NCBI GenBank assembly: GCA_024642765.1
Contig: JAHEAM010000229.1
Span: 1-6,374 of the forward strand
From: Planctomycetaceae bacterium
GTDB taxonomy: Bacteria; Planctomycetota; Planctomycetia; Pirellulales; Pirellulaceae
Length of the DNA stretch: 6,374 nt
Reading direction: 5' to 3'
The notes beneath the pieces are model-generated. The model made no database searches, was not told the origin of the DNA, and was given only the letters and a program-made list of their open reading frames with translations. Both the position numbers and the translations under genes were made by a program. Below are positions 1 through 5,788 of this stretch, piece after piece; position 1 is the first letter of the stretch; each line of letters begins with the position of its first letter.

Positions 1-1
1 G

Positions 2-67
2 TGGCAACTGGCGAAAGGTGTGCGCAAGGAAATGTTCTCGCGGAAGAGAATTGCCCAGAAAGATTAA
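2..67 (+). CDS. C-terminal end of an unidentified protein (5' truncated by window edge)
   Basis: The second + frame is open from the window edge to TAA at 65-67. It gives 21 residues, beginning WQLAKGVRKEM and ending KRIAQKD. The segment is strongly basic (K/R rich) and reads like the charged tail of a soluble protein. That, and the good terminator hairpin 33 bases further on, suggest a real gene end rather than a chance frame. It converges on the sigma factor gene and would share the hairpin at 100-127. Too little is present to name a family. The first frame is also open, for about 46 codons through the hairpin, so the reading frame choice is an inference. Confidence 0.4.
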   Translation, partial: WQLAKGVRKEMFSRKRIAQKD

Positions 68-94
68 ACGTTTTCGGGAATGAGGTAATACATC

Positions 95-127
95 AAAAAA
101 ATCCCTGGGCGATGACGCCCAGGGATT
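95..127 (-). terminator. Intrinsic terminator of the sigma-70 gene, possibly bidirectional
   Basis: Bases 100-111 and 116-127 form a perfect 12-bp inverted repeat (AATCCCTGGGCG / CGCCCAGGGATT) with a 4-base ATGA loop. Read on the minus strand, the stem runs straight into seven T residues (the A run at 95-101), the classic Rho-independent pattern. It lies 27 bases past the sigma factor stop codon. On the + strand the stem is followed only by a weak TCTGGATTTT, so it may also stop transcripts of the gene ending at 67, but less efficiently. Confidence 0.9.
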
Positions 128-154
128 CTGGATTTTGAAATGGGTCGACAGGAG

Positions 155-1735
155 TTAATCTAGAAAGCCCACGAGTTCTTGGCTACGGCTTGGTTGCTGC
201 AACTTCCGAACGGCTTTGGCCTCGATCTGTCGAATTCGTTCACGAGTGACTTTGAAGATGTGTCCGACTTCTTCAAGCGTGTAACTATAACCATCGCCCA
301 AACCATATCGTAGCTTGATGATCTCTCGTTCTCGATAGCTCAACGTCTTCAGCACGCGATCGATTCGACCCCGTAGCATTTCTTGTGCGGCACCAAGTGC
401 GGGGTTTTCTGCTTCGCCATCAGGTAGCAAATCACCGAACTGGCTGTCTTCGCTGTTGCCAACGGGTCGGTCCAAGCTGATCGGGTAGCGGCTCATTGCC
501 AATACCCGACGCGACTCTTCAATCGTCGTTTCGGCGCGACGTGCAATTTCCTCCAGGGTAGGTTCTCGTCCCAATTCTTGGAGCAACTGACGCGAAACAG
601 ATCGAACACGCGACATTGTTTCGACCATGTGAACGGGAATCCGAATGGTTCGGCTTTGGTCAGCAACCGCTCGCGTGATCGCTTGGCGAATCCACCAGGT
701 AGCGTAAGTGCAAAATTTAAATCCCCGTCGGTATTCGAATTTGTCAACTGCACGCATCAGACCTGCGTTGCCCTCTTGAATCAAGTCGAGAAAGCTTAGC
801 CCACGGTTACGATACTTTTTGGCGATCGAAACGACCAGACGCAAGTTGCCCTCGGACAATTCACGTTTAGCTTGTTGGTATTCAGAATAAACCTTGCGCA
901 AATACTTAACGCGATGGCGCAAGCTGCTAGGGGTTTCTTGGCAAGCGATCAAAATCGTTCGCATTTCTCGAATCCAAGGCCGTCGTTCTGCGGCAGGGCC
1001 TTTATCAGCCTTGTGTTGCGCAATGCGGGCGTAAAGTTCATCGACCGAAATGCTGAATTTTTCGATGGTGCCAATCAGCGATTCGATCCGTTGCGTTCGC
1101 AGCCCCAATTCTTCGATCAATCGTACGCTCCGCCGTCGTCGTCGAGCGAGTGAAAGCCAAGCCGCCTTGCGCTCGGACTTTGAGCGAGACTTCGAATAAG
1201 AGGTCAAGAAATCGCGGCGGTTTCTTTTGAACAATACGGTTAGCGTGTTCAAGTTGTGGGGGATTCGACCGAGGATTTGTTCCTTTTCAAGTCGATCGGT
1301 AACCGAAACTTGTACTGTCCGGTCGAAGGGGAGTTCACCAGCGTGAACGCGTCGCAGGGTCTTGAAAGCCGATTGAATCACATAGTCGCATTCCAACAAT
1401 TTAGTGCGAAACTGGCGACGTGTGTCTTCAATTCGGCGGGCAAGAGTGATTTCTTGGGTACGCGTCAGCAGCGGAATTTCTCCCATCTGCGTCAGATACA
1501 TGCGGACAGGGTCGTCGGACCAAGTTTCTGTCTCATCCAAACTTGAAACTAGATCATCAGCATCAACGTCCTCGGCGATATCAGCCGAAGGCGCAACATC
1601 TGCAACCGCCGTTGGGTCATCACGATCGTCTGTATCGTCGTCCACCTCTCCAGTTACGGAGTCGTCGAAAGGGGAATCCGAAACTCGTGTTCGTGTGGCG
1701 TCGTCTTCAAATTCATCAATAACAATATCGTACAA
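155..1735 (-). CDS. rpoD: RpoD/SigA-type sigma-70 RNA polymerase sigma factor (planctomycete type)
   Basis: This 526-aa protein is a sigma factor of the primary (RpoD/SigA) class. It directs RNA polymerase to -10/-35 promoters. Residues 1-73 are acidic and low complexity (DDDTDDRDDP), and no standard region 1.1 is recognisable. Region 1.2 is at about 74-106 (DDPVRMYLTQMGEIPLL). A basic linker of about 185 residues follows (106-290). Region 2 spans about 291-370 and includes LRLVVSIAKKYRNRGLSFLD, GNAGLMRAVDKFEYRRGFKF, the TYATWWIRQAI melting/-10 segment and RTIRIPVHM. Region 3 covers about 371-445, with a finger-like PVGNSEDSQFGDLLPD at 424-439. Region 4 is about 455-520, with the -35 helix-turn-helix YTLEEVGHIFKVTRERIRQI and RKLQQPSRSQEL. 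The start is TTG at 1733-1735. It is supported by AGGAG at 1742-1748 on the minus strand, about 7 bases upstream. The gene stands alone, ends at a strong terminator, and faces a long empty upstream region. The acidic N-terminus plus linker matches, from memory, a planctomycete RpoD subfamily that can coexist with a second SigA. Whether this is the essential housekeeping factor cannot be told from the window. Confidence 0.95.
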   Translation of the reverse strand: MYDIVIDEFEDDATRTRVSDSPFDDSVTGEVDDDTDDRDDPTAVADVAPSADIAEDVDADDLVSSLDETETWSDDPVRMYLTQMGEIPLLTRTQEITLARRIEDTRRQFRTKLLECDYVIQSAFKTLRRVHAGELPFDRTVQVSVTDRLEKEQILGRIPHNLNTLTVLFKRNRRDFLTSYSKSRSKSERKAAWLSLARRRRRSVRLIEELGLRTQRIESLIGTIEKFSISVDELYARIAQHKADKGPAAERRPWIREMRTILIACQETPSSLRHRVKYLRKVYSEYQQAKRELSEGNLRLVVSIAKKYRNRGLSFLDLIQEGNAGLMRAVDKFEYRRGFKFCTYATWWIRQAITRAVADQSRTIRIPVHMVETMSRVRSVSRQLLQELGREPTLEEIARRAETTIEESRRVLAMSRYPISLDRPVGNSEDSQFGDLLPDGEAENPALGAAQEMLRGRIDRVLKTLSYREREIIKLRYGLGDGYSYTLEEVGHIFKVTRERIRQIEAKAVRKLQQPSRSQELVGFLD

Positions 1736-1741
1736 GGGAAA

Positions 1742-1748
1742 ACTCCTG
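1742..1748 (-). promoter_or_regulatory. Ribosome binding site setting the TTG start of the sigma-70 gene
   Basis: The minus strand reads CAGGAGTTTTCCCTTG across this site. AGGAG sits about 7 bases before TTG at 1735, ideal spacing. No ATG follows in the first residues of the acidic N-terminus, so this site decides a non-ATG start. Confidence 0.8.
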
Positions 1749-2862
1749 AACAGTTTTAATTGGTTCCAACAAATGCAATTTCGCTAAAGCCCAAACGAAG
1801 ACAAGAGGAGCTCAGAGCCACTCTGGTTAATTTGGGAGTCAGCAAAAAATCGGGGAGACATTCATAGAGCCGTAAGGAACAAAATAGTCTAGCACCAAAA
1901 CCGCTTCATCTACGACTCTGTTCAAATTTGGAAAGGGATTCTTTTTAGTTGGGATGTTCCACAAGTTGCGGTTGCGGGATCTTGTTAGGTGCTACCTAAT
2001 CAAAGGCTTGTTTTGAACGCGATGTTTCGAAAACACCACTTTTTTCACAAGTCTTAGTTTTTAAGTGTCACCGAATTTGTTTTGTTACCGCTTGGTACAT
2101 TACGTACGCAGGAACCATCTCACCAATCTAATAAGCCCCAAGTTTGAGTTGAACTGAGCCTCGACTGAACGCCGTTCGGAATAGAACGTGCTCAATCATC
2201 GTTAGCCTCGAAAGCAATCCCTGCACAGAATTCGTATTCATCAGTACGAAACGAAATCGCAAAAGGATTAATTCACGGAAACCAACAGCCCTAAAAACTT
2301 GCGTAGTCTTTAAAATTGCCTATCAATCATACGTGCTGCTGATGAACTTCAATCGGGCCAATCATCGGCCAGTATTTTCAAGTTGCGTCCAACCAACTTT
2401 TCACGCTGCCATTCAAATTCACCAAGCGGCACTGAACGTCAGGCATTCTTGGATCTTTTGGAATGGGATAACACAAGTTTAAATGGGGGTAACTGAAGTT
2501 AGTTAACAACGATTCTTGCGATTCGGTTCCTAAATCACCTACTCCCATTCCCCATCAAGGGGCGATCCGAATTCATTATCCGCCTTCAAAAAATATTTGG
2601 GCTGCTGCATCAGCAAGAGCGTCGAACTTCGGTAACTAGATTTTACTCGCCAATTCGTTAAGGTCCAGTAACATTTCTTCAATTCGTAGCCTTCGTTGAT
2701 AGCATTTCACGTGATTCTCGTCTTTTTTAGTTCTGGGGAAGCTGTGCGGGCCTCTTATTGCCAGGGAAATTTTTTGAACGACAATTGGGTACCGTATTCG
2801 CGATCTAAAGTGCGACAAAACGGCTGTGCCAAACTGGCGGAAAAACACACCACAAATGAGAC
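1749..2862. other. Long gene-poor divergent intergenic region
   Basis: About 1.2 kb lies between the sigma-70 start and the zinc-ribbon gene, and both are transcribed away from it. No open frame of 60 codons or more exists in any frame between about 1790 and 2636. The two short frames near 2636-2905 lie on opposite strands over the same bases and show no family features. The region looks more AT-rich than the genes around it. No tRNA, rRNA or recognisable structured RNA was found by reading both strands. Short inverted repeats are present: CAGAG-CCA-CTCTG at 1813-1825, TTAGGT-GCT-ACCTAA at 1985-1999, CGTTC/GAACG at 2173-2188 and TGCTG-CAT-CAGCA at 2603-2615. It probably holds the sigma gene promoter, but I could not place a convincing -35/-10 pair. 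A decayed gene or an unannotated small RNA remains possible. Confidence 0.6.
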
Positions 2863-2892
2863 TTTAAGCCTCGGTTTCGCGCTTCCGATAAT
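2863..2892 (+). promoter_or_regulatory. Possible sigma-70 promoter for the zinc-ribbon membrane protein gene
   Basis: GATAAT at 2887-2892 matches the -10 consensus at five of six positions. A weak TTTAAG at 2863-2868 lies 18 bases upstream (three of six against TTGACA). Transcription would start near 2899, giving a leader of roughly 27 bases to ATG 2926. It would exclude the in-frame TTG at 2896 as a start. The -35 match is poor, so this is a candidate only. Confidence 0.3.
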
Positions 2893-2925
2893 TTATTGTT
2901 ATTAATGTTCCCTTTGCGAGTAATC

Positions 2926-3480
2926 ATGTCGTTACACAGAATGAACTGCCCAAATTGTGGGCGAGAAAACTCCATTAATTCGAACAATGCGGGGCAGGAC
3001 TTCCCATGCAACAAGTGCGCTGAGGTTTTCCAGGTTCCTAAGCTACGAGAATTGGTACTTTTGCCTGTTGACGGTGATACCCAAACACGACGGTCTGCCG
3101 GACGCACAAGGCGACCGATAAAGTCATGGTTGTTCGCGGGCGGATTGGGTTTGGCGATTTTCAGCGGCATCGCTGGCGGTTGGCTGTATTCGTATTCAAC
3201 CAAATTGATTGCCAAGACACCCGATATCGAAGCGATCATCAACAAAAATACGGCCGAGATTAACCAAATGTCCAATTCAGAACTTTGGGACAGCTGGAAT
3301 ACAAATTTTGTTCGAGAGACAAAATTTGCTGAATGGTCGATACCGCCTTGGACGAAAGATTCAAAGCAGGGGAAGATCCTGATGGGAACTTCCTTTGTCC
3401 TATTAGCGACAGCAGCATTGGGCTTGCTCGCATCCATGCTCGGCCTGTCGCTTTCCGACAAACGCCCTCCTCAGCGTTAA
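2926..3480 (+). CDS. Small membrane protein with N-terminal CxxC/CxxC zinc ribbon, function unknown
   Basis: The protein is 184 aa when started at ATG 2926. Residues 8-31 hold two Cys pairs (CPNC and CNKC, 16 residues apart) followed by AEVFQVP. This is the pattern of the short zinc-ribbon domain often found at the N-terminus of planctomycete and myxobacterial proteins, where it probably binds one zinc. A basic stretch (RRSAGRTRRPIK) precedes a membrane helix at about 68-91 (WLFAGGLGLAIFSGIAGGW). A polar loop of about 60 residues follows (roughly 92-150), rich in W, N and E. A second membrane helix lies at about 151-177 (MGTSFVLLATAALGLLASML), and the tail is short and basic. By the positive-inside rule both ends are probably cytoplasmic. 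In-frame starts exist at 2896 (TTG), 2905, 2926 and 2941. I chose 2926 for the weak GCGAG five bases upstream; 2941 is nearly as likely. The role is unknown; related zinc-ribbon membrane proteins are mostly unstudied. Confidence 0.75.
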   Translation: MSLHRMNCPNCGRENSINSNNAGQDFPCNKCAEVFQVPKLRELVLLPVDGDTQTRRSAGRTRRPIKSWLFAGGLGLAIFSGIAGGWLYSYSTKLIAKTPDIEAIINKNTAEINQMSNSELWDSWNTNFVRETKFAEWSIPPWTKDSKQGKILMGTSFVLLATAALGLLASMLGLSLSDKRPPQR

Positions 3481-4992
3481 CTATTCGGCTGACGATTGGT
3501 TTTCGACCGGCTCTTTGAACAGCTTTTTGAGTGTATTGCGTATCTCTTTGATTTTTGCGGGCAAGTGTATAACCGCTCGGTTCACACTCGTTGTATCGAT
3601 CGACGTGGCTAGGCTCGCACGCTTGGGATCGATCATCAAGATCGCGGGAGTGTCAGACATTCGTTCGCCTTGGAACTGATTGAAAGCCTCAATAGCGGAA
3701 GCTCCCAAACCTGCGGTTCCAAAAATCACACAATCGGCGGGATTTGCTTCCGCAGGGTCTAGGTTTCTGAATCGATCCAAAGCGCGCTGAGCATTTCCCA
3801 TGATTAGAACACGATAACCAACTTCTTTTAGGCGTTCTCGAAACATGTCCTGGACTTTGACATCCGATTCGACCAACAAGATAGTTCGATTGGAACCTTC
3901 GTCCTTGCGATGTACCATAGCCGAATATTCGTCCATTTGCTGTTGCGTCAATTCGGCGCTGAACAACTCGGTGTCTCCACTCGTGACGGCATCCAAGACC
4001 GATTGGGTTTCTTTCAAGGCAAGGGTTGTTGATTGAACACGATTTTCGGGATTCAAGTCCATCATTCGATTGACCAAGATCACGACACGATGGGGTAAAT
4101 TCGCGACATGTGCCGTAATCGGCGGTACCTCTCGGAATCGTTGTGGCGAGATCCGTTTCATCCGCTCACGAGTTTCTTTTAGGGGCGGCGCTCCAGAAAT
4201 CATCTGGTAAAGCATGCAACCCAAAAAGTACAGGTCGCTGCGTGGATCGTTTCGCCTTACATTGGTTGTGCGTTCTAAACCGGCGTAGTCGATACTGCGA
4301 GGGCCTTGAGATTCGTCTTCGCCATCCTCTGCACTGACCGTGGCAAGTCCGAAGTCAACGATTTTCGCCTGCCCTTTACTCGACAACAAAACGTTGGATA
4401 GCTTCATGTCACGGTGCGTGACACCCCTCTTAAATGCATAGTCCAGGCCGCTACACAGGTCGCGGCAAATTGACAGAGCCGTGACCAATTTTAGTTTCCC
4501 ATGGGCCTTCACATAGTCACGTAGGTTTTGCCCCTCGACAAAATCCATGACCATAAAAATCCGACCTCTGTCCGTTTCGACCTCATGGATGGGGACAATG
4601 TTTGGATGTCGCAACTCCATGACCGTTCGCGCTTCTTGCAAAAAACGTTCGCGAGCAAGTTCGTTATCCGAATAACGGCTTCGCAGGACCTTGACGGCTT
4701 TTACATCACCCGTCTTGATATGCACCGCGCGGTAAACGCGGGCAAACGTCCCGTGACCGACCATGTACAAGATGCGCCAGTTGCCATAGAAGTAACCCCG
4801 GCGATGCCCCTCCATCAAACGTTGGATCTGCCAATTGGTGAGCATTTCACGCTGCAGCAGTTCACGAATCAAATCATCGGCAGGTGCCGCACGTCCCCCG
4901 GCAGCCATGATTGCATCATCGAAGTCACCGATTTCCATCAGGTGACTTTCAACGATTCGTTGGGATAGCGCGTCGGCTGTTAATTGAGACAT
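3481..4992 (-). CDS. Hanks-type serine/threonine protein kinase with C-terminal degenerate receiver domain
   Basis: The protein is 503 aa, with no signal peptide or membrane helix, so it is probably cytosolic. Residues 1-70 are a helical lead-in (LLQREMLTNWQIQRLMEG) common ahead of planctomycete kinases. The kinase domain spans about 72-335. It has the Gly-rich loop GHGTFARVYRA (79-89), ATP-anchoring Lys in AVK (101), helix-C Glu (120), catalytic HRDMKLSN (Asp195, Lys197, Asn200), DFG (213-215), SDLYFLG (Asp253) and Arg318 in NPENR. All catalytic residues are present, so an active kinase is expected. The activation segment ends in DYAGLE (235-240) where most kinases have YxAPE. Residues 369-495 look like a response-regulator receiver (ILLVESD, GYRVL, DTPAILMI, then a terminal helix). 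However, Gly425 occupies the phospho-Asp position, Ser376 replaces one acidic residue, and the Thr and Lys switch positions are not kept. A pseudo-receiver used for binding is therefore likely. ATG 4992 has no clear Shine-Dalgarno. Substrates are unknown. Confidence 0.93.
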   Translation of the reverse strand: MSQLTADALSQRIVESHLMEIGDFDDAIMAAGGRAAPADDLIRELLQREMLTNWQIQRLMEGHRRGYFYGNWRILYMVGHGTFARVYRAVHIKTGDVKAVKVLRSRYSDNELARERFLQEARTVMELRHPNIVPIHEVETDRGRIFMVMDFVEGQNLRDYVKAHGKLKLVTALSICRDLCSGLDYAFKRGVTHRDMKLSNVLLSSKGQAKIVDFGLATVSAEDGEDESQGPRSIDYAGLERTTNVRRNDPRSDLYFLGCMLYQMISGAPPLKETRERMKRISPQRFREVPPITAHVANLPHRVVILVNRMMDLNPENRVQSTTLALKETQSVLDAVTSGDTELFSAELTQQQMDEYSAMVHRKDEGSNRTILLVESDVKVQDMFRERLKEVGYRVLIMGNAQRALDRFRNLDPAEANPADCVIFGTAGLGASAIEAFNQFQGERMSDTPAILMIDPKRASLATSIDTTSVNRAVIHLPAKIKEIRNTLKKLFKEPVENQSSAE

Positions 4993-5014
4993 CGTGTGTA
5001 TAGGTGTGGTTTTA

Positions 5015-5042
5015 TTGAAACTTCAATTTCCACTTGAAGTGG
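5015..5042. repeat. Two adjacent short palindromes in the kinase gene leader
   Basis: TTGAA-AC-TTCAA (about 5015-5026) and CCACTT-G-AAGTGG (5030-5042) are perfect short inverted repeats. They sit side by side, 23-50 bases upstream of the kinase start and downstream of the predicted promoter. Both contain the ACTT/TTGAA-type core. They could be an operator pair or small hairpins in the 5' leader. No regulator can be assigned, and chance occurrence of such short palindromes is not excluded. Confidence 0.35.
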
Positions 5043-5090
5043 ACGGGAAAGGGCAATTTGGTTTTTAGCCGAACATCAATTTATCTATCC

Positions 5091-5119
5091 ATGATATTCG
5101 AACAGACAAAAACGATCAA
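5091..5119 (-). promoter_or_regulatory. Predicted sigma-70 promoter of the kinase gene
   Basis: On the minus strand TTGATC (5114-5119) and TATCAT (5091-5096) are separated by exactly 17 bases. They match the -35 consensus at four and the -10 consensus at five of six positions. Transcription would begin near 5084 and give a leader of about 90 bases before ATG 4992. That leader contains the two palindromes at 5015-5042. Confidence 0.5.
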
Positions 5120-5153
5120 ATTCAATGCAGTATTTGACCTTTTTTGAAAAGCT

Positions 5154-5193
5154 GACGGCATTTCAAACGCGTCGGATCGAATGAAATGCCGTC
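5154..5193 (-). terminator. Inverted repeat, probable terminator of the small helical-protein gene
   Basis: GACGGCATTTCA (5154-5165) and TGAAATGCCGTC (5182-5193) are a perfect 12-bp inverted repeat with a 16-base loop. It lies 33 bases past the stop codon of the minus-strand gene at 5227-5502. On that strand the stem is followed by AGCTTTTC, a short and interrupted T-tract, so this is a weaker intrinsic terminator than the one at 95-127. On the + strand no T-tract follows. Confidence 0.6.
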
Positions 5194-5226
5194 TGGCAGG
5201 GAGAATACGCATTGATTCGGTCGCTA

Positions 5227-5502
5227 TTATTCGTTTCCAAAGCCTTCTTTATACGAGTCGCGTTCACGTTTGGTCGCTTCCAAATCGAACATTAGGTATT
5301 TCATGTCCAGTCGCAATTGTCCCAAGGCTTCTTGGATCAGGTCCAATATGCGGCGGCGGCGGCGAGTGTAGTCGACGACCCGATTGAGTGGATTCATCAC
5401 TTGTTCTTGATACTCTCGCGGAAGGCATTCAATTGCCTGAATAAGATCGAGCAAGTCGTTCGGAAGTTGGTTTTTTGTCGTTTGGCTCGTGTTTCCGCTC
5501 AT
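5227..5502 (-). CDS. Small conserved-looking helical protein, function unknown
   Basis: The product is 91 aa, soluble, and rich in L, R, E, D and Q. It appears almost entirely alpha-helical. An N-terminal polar tail (1-12) is followed by a helix NDLLDLIQAIECLP (15-28) and a helix around PREYQEQVMNPLNRVVDYT. A run of five arginines (TRRRRRILDL) leads into a long, probably coiled-coil helix (LGQLRLDMKYLMFDLEATKR). No helix-turn-helix or enzyme motif is evident. The start is firm: AGGAG at 5511-5515 lies eight bases before ATG 5502. Similar short proteins occur in planctomycetes from memory, but I cannot give a function. The basic patch would allow nucleic-acid or protein binding; that is only inference. 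It is transcribed on its own, upstream of and in the same direction as the kinase gene, with the 5154-5193 hairpin and a separate promoter between them. Confidence 0.8.
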   Translation of the reverse strand: MSGNTSQTTKNQLPNDLLDLIQAIECLPREYQEQVMNPLNRVVDYTRRRRRILDLIQEALGQLRLDMKYLMFDLEATKRERDSYKEGFGNE

Positions 5503-5510
5503 GTTCGTCT

Positions 5511-5515
5511 CTCCT
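5511..5515 (-). promoter_or_regulatory. Ribosome binding site of the small helical-protein gene
   Basis: The minus strand carries AGGAG eight bases upstream of ATG 5502 (CAGGAGAGACGAACATG). This is one of only two strong Shine-Dalgarno sites in the window and fixes the start. Confidence 0.75.
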
Positions 5516-5788
5516 GTTCACTGATGGGTCTTGGGTACGTTCGAGCAATAACGCACATGCGATGCCAAAAATCGGAAGAATGGGAGGCATCTTTCCTAAA
5601 GTTATGTGAGCCAAGCACTTAAGCCGATATTAAGAAAAGAGTGCAAATCCAATGATTACAAAAGACAACAGGGTTTTTGGGCTGGAATGGATATCCGTTT
5701 GTTGATAAAAGCCCCAGTTTGTCCAGGGATTCTAGTCTTCCAAACGAATTTTGTTGACTTAATTCGACACGTTGTTTTTTCGCAACCT

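Noticed and set aside
2022..2056. TGTTT-CGA-AAACA followed by a T-run, a possible + strand terminator
   Set aside because: The stem has only five AT-rich pairs, the T-run starts several bases away, and no + strand gene ends before it.
2550..2562. CCCC-ATCAA-GGGG hairpin in the empty region
   Set aside because: A four-pair stem with no T-tract on either strand and no gene end nearby.
2636..2905. Two overlapping short frames on opposite strands (about 70 codons each) before the zinc-ribbon gene
   Set aside because: They cover the same bases on opposite strands, lack Shine-Dalgarno sites and family features, and look like chance frames.
2805..3461. Long minus-strand frame (218 codons) opposite the zinc-ribbon gene
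   Set aside because: It lies antisense to 2926-3480, whose product shows a clear zinc ribbon and two membrane helices. The antisense product has no recognisable motif.
5429..5614. Short minus-strand frame overlapping the start of the small helical-protein gene, with a hydrophobic stretch near its start
   Set aside because: It starts at TTG, overlaps a gene with a firm ribosome binding site, and becomes a low-complexity charged tail. An upstream leader peptide cannot be fully excluded, but there is no positive evidence.
5754..5782. TTGACT as a -35 box for the exported protein gene
   Set aside because: At the proper spacing there is only TTTTCG, which is not a -10 element, and the site would place transcription start at or beyond the ATG.
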